This document shows positions 50,067 through 64,000 of a stretch of DNA of 64,000 nucleotides, one piece after another (within the stretch, counting starts at the first letter, position 1; the number at the start of each line of letters is the position of its first letter). Both the position numbers and the translations under genes were made by a program. The stretch is taken from contig NC_087168.1 of assembly GCF_035594125.1 (NCBI RefSeq), forward strand, positions 15,117,150 to 15,181,149, written 5' to 3'. This DNA comes from Scylla paramamosain (taxonomy: Eukaryota; Arthropoda; Malacostraca; Decapoda; Portunidae). The notes under the pieces were generated by a model. That model searched no databases. It was not told where the DNA came from and saw nothing but the letters and a program-made list of their open reading frames with translations.

Positions 50067-52643
50067 AGCATGTTAGTTAATCCTATCCTGCGCTGGTTCG
50101 TGAGTTTGCTGCGGTGACGCGGTGCAGCAGTGAGTGAAATTTCGAATCATAATCACGTAGGGAGTGTTCACTGGGGGAACGTCAGTGACGGTATTTATAT
50201 TATTTGAATTATTACTTGATAACGTGTCAACTTTTGCGTGTGTATGTGTGTGTGTGTGTGTTGGTGGAGGAGCAGAGTCAGGTGGCGCTTGGCAGGGCGA
50301 GCGGCTGGCTGCAGTGTTTTGGCCGGCGCTGGTCAGTCTTGCCCCACACACTCTGGTAATAAGTGTTTCCGTATTCCCGGCTTCTTCTCCCTGTACCAAG
50401 CACCGCCACGCATCCCCAGAGAGCCACAAGTACGTAAGGTGAGCCCAGCGGTTCCAGCCTACCCTCAATCAGCCTTACTGCCTTCCCAGCACCACCTTCC
50501 TGCTCCCTGTAGTGTCTAGTAGCGGTTTATTAAAGTTTTTGTTCGGTATTTAGGTATTTTATGGGGTTATTTATTTATTTTTAGGTTTTGTTTACGTCTG
50601 AGTCTGGAAACAGCTGGAAATTTATGCGAATATTGAAGAATCGTCAATATGTAAACAAGCCGTCAGCGGAGGTACAGGCAGGTCGTCAGTGTATTCAGTC
50701 ATTATTTGCTTCGTCTCTCGCTTATTGTAAGGCTAACATGTCACAAGATAGAGTCACTTGTCTAGCGTTCATATCCGCTGGTGAGATATATCCGCCATTG
50801 CCTAGTTTTGGTGTCACGAAGCAATAAATAAGGCAACATGGCCGCCGGCTCCTCCACTGAGGTCGGGGCCGAGGATCTGTTCCGGCCTGTGGGTTCCAAT
50901 ATTTTTTCTATATTTTCCTTAATTAATTTATTTGGCTTTTATAGTAAGTTTTTATGGTTTGTAAAAATATTTCGTTGCTGTTGAAGTGTTTTTCTTGCTT
51001 CAGTGAAGTAAATGGGCTGAATTTTCTGCAGTTTTTTAACGTAAATATAGGGCCGTTTTCACGGTTATTTTTACCCCCCCTCGGTTCTTGGCTTTTTTAT
51101 TTGAGGCTGTAGTGAAGCTTTTATTACTTTAAAAAATCGTTTATGATTTTTAAAATGTTTTGCGTTCCTGCTGAGTTGAGTATGTGCATTTTGCAATGGT
51201 TTTTAATTCCGTTAAAAGTGGTGATTTGGCCATTTTTTACATTCTTTATTTCTCTATTTCATCTTGTAACTAACTTTGCATTGTTTGAAAAAATAGTTCA
51301 GATTTTTTAAAATGTTTTTTTAATGGTGCAAAGTGAAATGGGCGGATTTTTGAATGGTTTTAATGGTGTCAAAGGTTCCAACACTTTTTCCATATTTCTG
51401 TTCATATTTCTTTACAACTACTCAGGCTGGAGATGTTTTGATATTGTGAATATTAATTAAAGTAATTGTCAATTCAGAAAATATAATGCATTCCAGCCTA
51501 GCTTCATTTTTTCTAGGGGTCAATTTTAAAATAAAATACGTTACGTACGTAGGCCAGCGGCTGGGCCTGTGACGTCATCAACGATCGCGGAATTGCCCGG
51601 CTCCAGTGTCTCTTGGTCAATATTTACAGTAATTTCCAGTGTTTTCCAGGTATTTCCAGCTGTTTATAAACTCAGGTACGTAGATATTAGTAGTAGAAGG
51701 AGGAAAATAAGAGAAATGGAGGAGGAGGAGGAAGAAATAAGGAAAAACGGAGTAAAAGTAGGAGGAGGCAAAACATATAAATGTTAAGAAGACAATCTTT
51801 AGCTTAGTTTCCCTTCCTGTGCTGCCGTTCTTTGTAATATTTGGTGTGTTTTGGGTGATTTAAGTATATGTTGGGTGTATTTAAGAGTGTTGTGGGTGTT
51901 TTGAGTGTGTCTTAGGTGTGTTTTGGGTGTATATTAGCTGTTATCAGTGTATTTTGGGTGAATTTAGGATGTTTAAGTGTAGTTAGGTTGGTTTTAAGTG
52001 TATTTTACGTGTTTTGAGTGTTGTGGAATGTTTTGAGTGTATAGTGGAGTGCTTTGGTGTGTTTGGGTGTATATATAGGTGGTGCAATTGTGTCTTGGGT
52101 ATATTTTGGGTGTTTTAAGTATTTTGGCTGAGTTTGGGTGTGTGCAGGGTCTTTTGGGTGTATTTGAGTGTGTGTGGGGATGTTCTGGGTGCGTTTGGGT
52201 GTGTGCAGGCCGTATTCTGTGGTGATGTGGGTGTTATGGATGATTTAAGCGTCTTTTGCGTGTGTTTGGATGAGTTTTGTGGGTATTTTGGGGTGTTTTG
52301 GGTGTGTTTTGGGTGTTTTGAGTGTGTTTGAGTGAGTTTTGTGGGTATTTTGGTGTATTGAGAGTGTTTTGAGTGTGTTTTGGATGTTTTGAGTGTGTTT
52401 GTTTGAGTTTTGCGGGTATTTTGGTGCATTTTAGATGTGTTTTGGAGTGTTGATGAGTGAGTTTTGTGGGTATTTTGGGGTGTTGAGTGTGTTTTGAGTG
52501 TGTTTTGGATGTTTTGAGTGTGTTTTGGATGTTTTGATTGTGTTTTGGGTGTGTTTGGGTGAGTTTTGCGCTTTCTCCTTCCTAGGGACTTAGAAAGTGC
52601 AGGACATTTTTTTTGTTTATAAAGTGTTTTATAAAGTGCAACT

Positions 52644-52736
<93 letters not shown>

Positions 52737-52746
52737 ACTAGGAATA

Positions 52747-52777
<31 letters not shown>

Positions 52778-53490
52778 CAGTGCACTCATAAACATTCAAA
52801 TTTCACGGACTTTTTCAATAACTAGGAAGGAGAGAGGGCGAGAGAAGACTTGCTATACTAAGACTAACATTTCTCCTAATATTACAGTGTGCAGAGCTTG
52901 GAATACCACACGGAGGGGGGTGAAGGAGCCTTGGGAATCCCTGAAGGAGGGAGAGCGAAGGAGGGAGGCTTGGAGGTGAAGGAAATGCAGAAAATTCCTC
53001 TAATATTGAACGCTTCTCTGCTCAGACCATCCTTCATTGAATATTGAGCTGAGGCTTCGAGATACGAGGTGAGAATCCATTTTTTAGTGTTTCAAGGCAG
53101 TTTTAAGTGTTTGTAGGTGGTTTTAGGCTGTTTTAATTTTGTCTTGAGTATTGTTGGTTTGTGGAAGGAAGGAGAAAGCTTAAATACAGTAATAAGGCCC
53201 GGAAAAAAGCTTAAATTATTTTAAAATTATCCTAGCGTTTATTAAGGTGTTTTAAGTATTTTAGGTCACCAGAAGAAAGGAAGCTTAAATTTAATACTAG
53301 GATAAGGAAAAAGCTTATTTCTTGCATTAGGAAGAGAGAAAAGCTTGATATTACCTCCTCAACGCCTCCCCCCTCTCAGTGAGCCAGGTGACCCCCAGAA
53401 CAGCGCCAGCCTGCCTACTGTGGTGTGGCAGGCTTGAACGTCCCCCTCCCTCCCTCTTCCTCCTCTTTCTCCTCCTCTTCCTCCCCTTTC

Positions 53491-53522
<32 letters not shown>

Positions 53523-54601
53523 TTCCAGCAAAGAGGAGACGTTTGATGAGCGGGTGGACAGGTTAATGGTGTTGTTGTTGTTGTTGTTGTTGTTGTTGTC
53601 GTGGTGGTGGTGGTGGTGGTGGTTGTTCGTCTGTCTGTCTCTCTGTTATGGGTGTTTCAAGTATGTTTTGGGTGTATTTAGGAGTGTTTTCAATAACTAG
53701 GAAGGAGAGAGGGCGAGAGAAGACTTGACATACTAAGACTAACATTTCTCCTAATATTACAGTGTGCAGAGCTTGGGATACCACACGGAGGGGGGTGAAG
53801 GAGCCTTGGGGATGCCTGAAGGAGGGAGGCTTGGAGGTGAAGGAAATGCAGAAAATTCCTCTAATACTGAATGCTTCTCTGCTCAGACCTTCCTTCATTG
53901 AATATTTGAGCTGAGGCTTCGAGATACGAGGTGACAATCCGTTTTTTAGTGTTTCAAGGCAGTTTTAAGTATTTGTAGGTGTTTTAAGGCTGTTTTAATG
54001 TTGTCTTGAGTATTGTAGGTTTGTGGAAGGAAGGAGAAAGCTGAAATACAGTAATAAGGCCTGTCTGTCTCTCTGTTATGGGTGTTTCAAGTGTGTTTTG
54101 GGTGTATTTAGGAGTGTTGCGGGTGTTTTGAGTGTGTCTTTGGTGTGTTTAGGAGTAGTATGGGTGTATATTAGCTCTTATCAGTGTTTTGGGTGAATTT
54201 TGGGTGTTTAAGTGTAGTTTACGATGTTTTGAGTGTTGTGGGGAGTTTTGATGCGTTTGGGAATATACTGAGGTGTTGTGAGTGTGTTTTCATTTTTTTT
54301 TTGGTGTATTTTGGGTGAGTTTTGGTGTGTTGGATGAGTTTTGTGAATATTTTGTGGTGTTCTGGGTGTGTTTTGTGTGTTTTGAGTGTGTTTGGGTGAG
54401 TTTTGTGGGTATTTTGGTGTGATGAGTGTGTTTTGGGTGTGTTTTGGATGTGTTGAGTGTGTTTTGGATGTTTTGAGTGTGTTTTGGATGTGTTGAGTGT
54501 GTTTTGGATGTGTTTGGGTGAGTTTTGCGCTCTCTCTTTCCTAGGGACTCAGAAAGTGCAGGACATTTCAATGTTTATGAAGTGTTTTATAAAGTGCAAC
54601 T

Positions 54602-54686
<85 letters not shown>

Positions 54687-54697
54687 ACTAGGAATAA

Positions 54698-54745
<48 letters not shown>

Positions 54746-55457
54746 AGTGCACTCATAAACATTCAAATTTCACGGACTTTTTCAATAACTAGGAAGGAGA
54801 GAGGGCGAGAGAAGACTTGCTATACTAAGACTAACATTTCTCCTAATATTACAGTGTGCAGAGCTTGGAATACCACACGGAGGGTGGTGAAGGAGCCTTG
54901 GGAATCCCTGAAGGAGGGAGAGCGAAGGAGGGAGGCTTGGAGGTGAAGGAAATGCAGAAAATTCCTTTAATATTGAACGCTTCTCTGCTCAGACCATCCT
55001 TCATTGAATATTTGAGCTGAGGCTTCGAGATATGAGGTGAGAATCCATTTTTTAGTGTTTCAAGGCAGTTTTAAGTGTTTGTAGGTGGTTTTAGGCTGTT
55101 TTAATTTTGTCTTGAGTATTGTTGGTTTGTGGAAGGAAGGAGAACGCTTAAATACAGTAATAAGGCCCGGAAAAAGCTTAAATTATTTGAAAATTATCCT
55201 AGCGTTTATTAAAGTGTTTTAAGTATTTTAGGTCACCAGAAGAAAGGAAGCTTAAATTTAATACTAGGATAAGGAAAAAGCTTATTTCTTGCATTAGGAA
55301 GAGAGAAAAGCTTGATATTACCTCCTCAACGCCTCCCCCCTCTCAGTGAACCAGGTGACCCCCAGAACAGCGCTAGCCTGCCTACTGTGGTGTGGCAGGC
55401 TTGAACGTCCCCCTCCCTCCCTCTTCCTCCTCTTTCTCCTCCTCTTCCTCCCCTTTC

Positions 55458-55489
<32 letters not shown>

Positions 55490-55536
55490 TTCCAGCAAAG
55501 AGGAGACGTTTGATGAGCGGGTGGACAGGTTAATGG

Positions 55537-55569
<33 letters not shown>

Positions 55570-56390
55570 CGTGGTGGTGGTGGTGGTGGTGGTGGTGGTT
55601 GTTCGTCTGTCTGTCTCTGTTATGGGTGTTTCAAGTATGTTTTGGGTGTATTTAGGAGTGTTTTCAATAACTAGGAAGGAGAGAGGGCGAGAGAAGACTT
55701 GACATACTAAGACTAACATTTCTCCTTAATATTACAGTGTGCAGAGCTTGGGATACCACACGGGGGGGGGGTGAAGGAGCCTTGGGTATGCCTGAAGGAG
55801 GGAGGCTTGGAGGTGAAGAAAATGCAGAAAATTCCTCTAATACTGAATGCTTCTCTGCTCAGACCTTCCTTCCTTGAATATTTGAGCTGAGGCTTCGAGA
55901 TACGAGGTGAGAATCCGTTTTTTAGTGTTTCAAGGCAGTTTTAAGTATTTGTAGGTGTTTTAAGGCTTTTTAATGTTGTCTTGAGTATTGTAGGTTTGTG
56001 GAAGGAAGGAGAAAGCTGAAATACAGTAATAAGGCCTGTCTGTCTCTCTGTTATGGGTGTTTCAAGTGTGTTTTGGGTGTATTTAGGAGTGTTGCAGGTG
56101 TTTTGAGTGTGTGTTTGGTGTGTTTAGGAGTAGTATGGGTGTATATTAGCTCTTATCAGTGTTTTGGGTGAATTTTAGGTGTTTAAGTGTAGTTTACGAT
56201 GTTTTGAGTTTTGTGGGGAGTTTTGATGCGTTTTGGATGTGTTGAGTGTATTTTGGATGTTTTGAGTGTGTTTTGGATGTGTTGAGTGTCTTTTGGATGG
56301 TTTTGGGCGAGTTTTGCGCTCTCTCTTTCCTAGGGACTCAGAAAGTGCAGGACATTTCAATGTTTATGAAGTGTTTTATAAAGTGCAACT

Positions 56391-56441
<51 letters not shown>

Positions 56442-56442
56442 G

Positions 56443-56502
<60 letters not shown>

Positions 56503-57475
56503 ATCACTAGCAATAACACACAGACACACACACCAATGCACTCATAAATATTCAAATTTCCCGCTCTTTTTCAATCCCTAGGAAGGAGAGAGGGCGAGAG
56601 AAGACTTGACATCCTAAGACTAACATTTCTTCTAATATTACAGGTGTGCAGAGCTTGGGATACCACACGGAGGGGGTGAAGGAGCCTTGGGGATGCCTGA
56701 AGTAGGGGCAGTGAAGGAGGGAGGCCTGGAGGTGAAGGAAATGCAGAAAATTCCTTCAATACTGAGCGCTTCTCTGGTTAGACTTCACTGAATATTTCGA
56801 CTGAGGCTTCGAGATACGAGATGAGAATTATTTTTTTAGTGTTTGAAGGCAGTTTTACGTGGTTATAGGTGTTTTTAGGCTGCTTTAATGTTGTTTTGAG
56901 TATTTTAGGTTTGTTGAAGGAAGTAGAAAGCTTAAATACAGTTATAACGCCGAAAAAAGGCTTAAATTGAGAGTTTTAAAGTCAGCCTAGCGTTTATTAA
57001 AGTGTCTTAAGTATTTTAAGTTACCAGAAGAGAGGAAGCTTAAATTTAATATTACGATAAGGAAAAAGCTTATTTCATGCGTTAGGAAGAAAGAAAAGGT
57101 TAACATTATTGACACTTTATCAATTTCTTTCGATTTTATATTCAGTTTATTTATTGATCGTTATCTTTTAATTTCATTTCTTTATTTTCTTTATTTTTCG
57201 CTCGTTTTCATAATAGGAGTGTTTAATTTTATATATATTTTTCATTTTCTTTTCACTTCTTGGACTTAATATCCAGTTTATTTATTTATTATTACTTGTA
57301 AGTGTGTCTAAACACTTGCAAAGATAATTTATTTATTTATTTATTGATTTTTATTTTCAGTCAGTTTGTTTTTTTGTAATGAAAACTTGTTATTTGATCT
57401 ATATTCCCTTTTTCTGTTACTTGTTCGTGCCAGAGGTGACAATAAACATTAAAATTATTACTGCTTTTAATCCCA

Positions 57476-57516
<41 letters not shown>

Positions 57517-57573
57517 GCAGACACTCAAATGCACATCAATGATTTCAACACTTTCCATTATGAGACGAAAAGA
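49322..57573 (+). repeat. Array unit 4
   Basis: M1 49322-49737, repeat E about 49840-50030, core 50062-51835, M2 about 51840-52570, blocks a, b, a, b, c, AT-rich spacer about 57105-57480. M3 after the second b block (56060-56320) is shorter than the first. Confidence 0.93.

Positions 57574-64000
<6,427 letters not shown>

Overview
This is a eukaryotic nuclear window with spliced genes, GT-AG introns and very dense microsatellites. It carries an arthropod-type ionotropic chemoreceptor gene and a broken CR1/jockey-like LINE. Together these suggest an arthropod, most likely a decapod crustacean; that placement is inference. No prokaryotic operon, CRISPR array, tRNA or rRNA was seen.

Region 1 (1-9.2 kb, minus strand): a complete nine-exon COX15 gene (mitochondrial heme A synthase, 404 aa by my splice model), with a 3'-terminal exon of an unassigned minus-strand gene downstream at 198-343. 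COX15 introns hold a 75-bp tandem duplication and a decayed copy of the same LINE 3' tail found at 23.9 kb.

Region 2 (9.2-12.6 kb): intergenic, mainly microsatellites plus copies of an interspersed repeat that I call 'repeat E'.

Region 3 (12.6-20.1 kb, plus strand): an eleven-exon divergent ionotropic receptor (IR/iGluR superfamily, 717 aa). The glutamate alpha-carboxylate Arg is kept, but the positions equivalent to the ligand Thr and Glu are Gly and Trp. The locus is full of short tandem duplications, including a decayed second copy of exon 4 and two to three decayed copies of the final coding segment in the 3' flank. Two introns use long (CT)n microsatellites as polypyrimidine tracts.

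Region 4 (20.1-26.3 kb): repeat-rich, with a LINE-C-terminus-derived tandem, a 69-bp minisatellite, long (GA)n/(CT)n blocks and a 5'-truncated, frameshifted CR1/jockey-like LINE on the minus strand.

Region 5 (26.3 kb to the right edge and beyond): the most unusual part. It is a hierarchical tandem array of at least five 6.4-8.6 kb units. Each unit has a 60-bp GT-rich minisatellite, (CT)n, a copy of repeat E, (GA)n, a ~1.8 kb non-simple core with two small ORFs and a perfect TGACGTCA palindrome, a second GT-rich minisatellite, and then a series of ~170-180 bp exon-like blocks. I count 22 such blocks in three subtypes (a, b, c). Subtypes a and b have both a 3' splice-site-like and a 5' splice-site-like border; subtype c has lost the GT donor. 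Unit 1, next to the LINE, is the most diverged. I do not recognise this repeat; whether it is transcribed is unknown.
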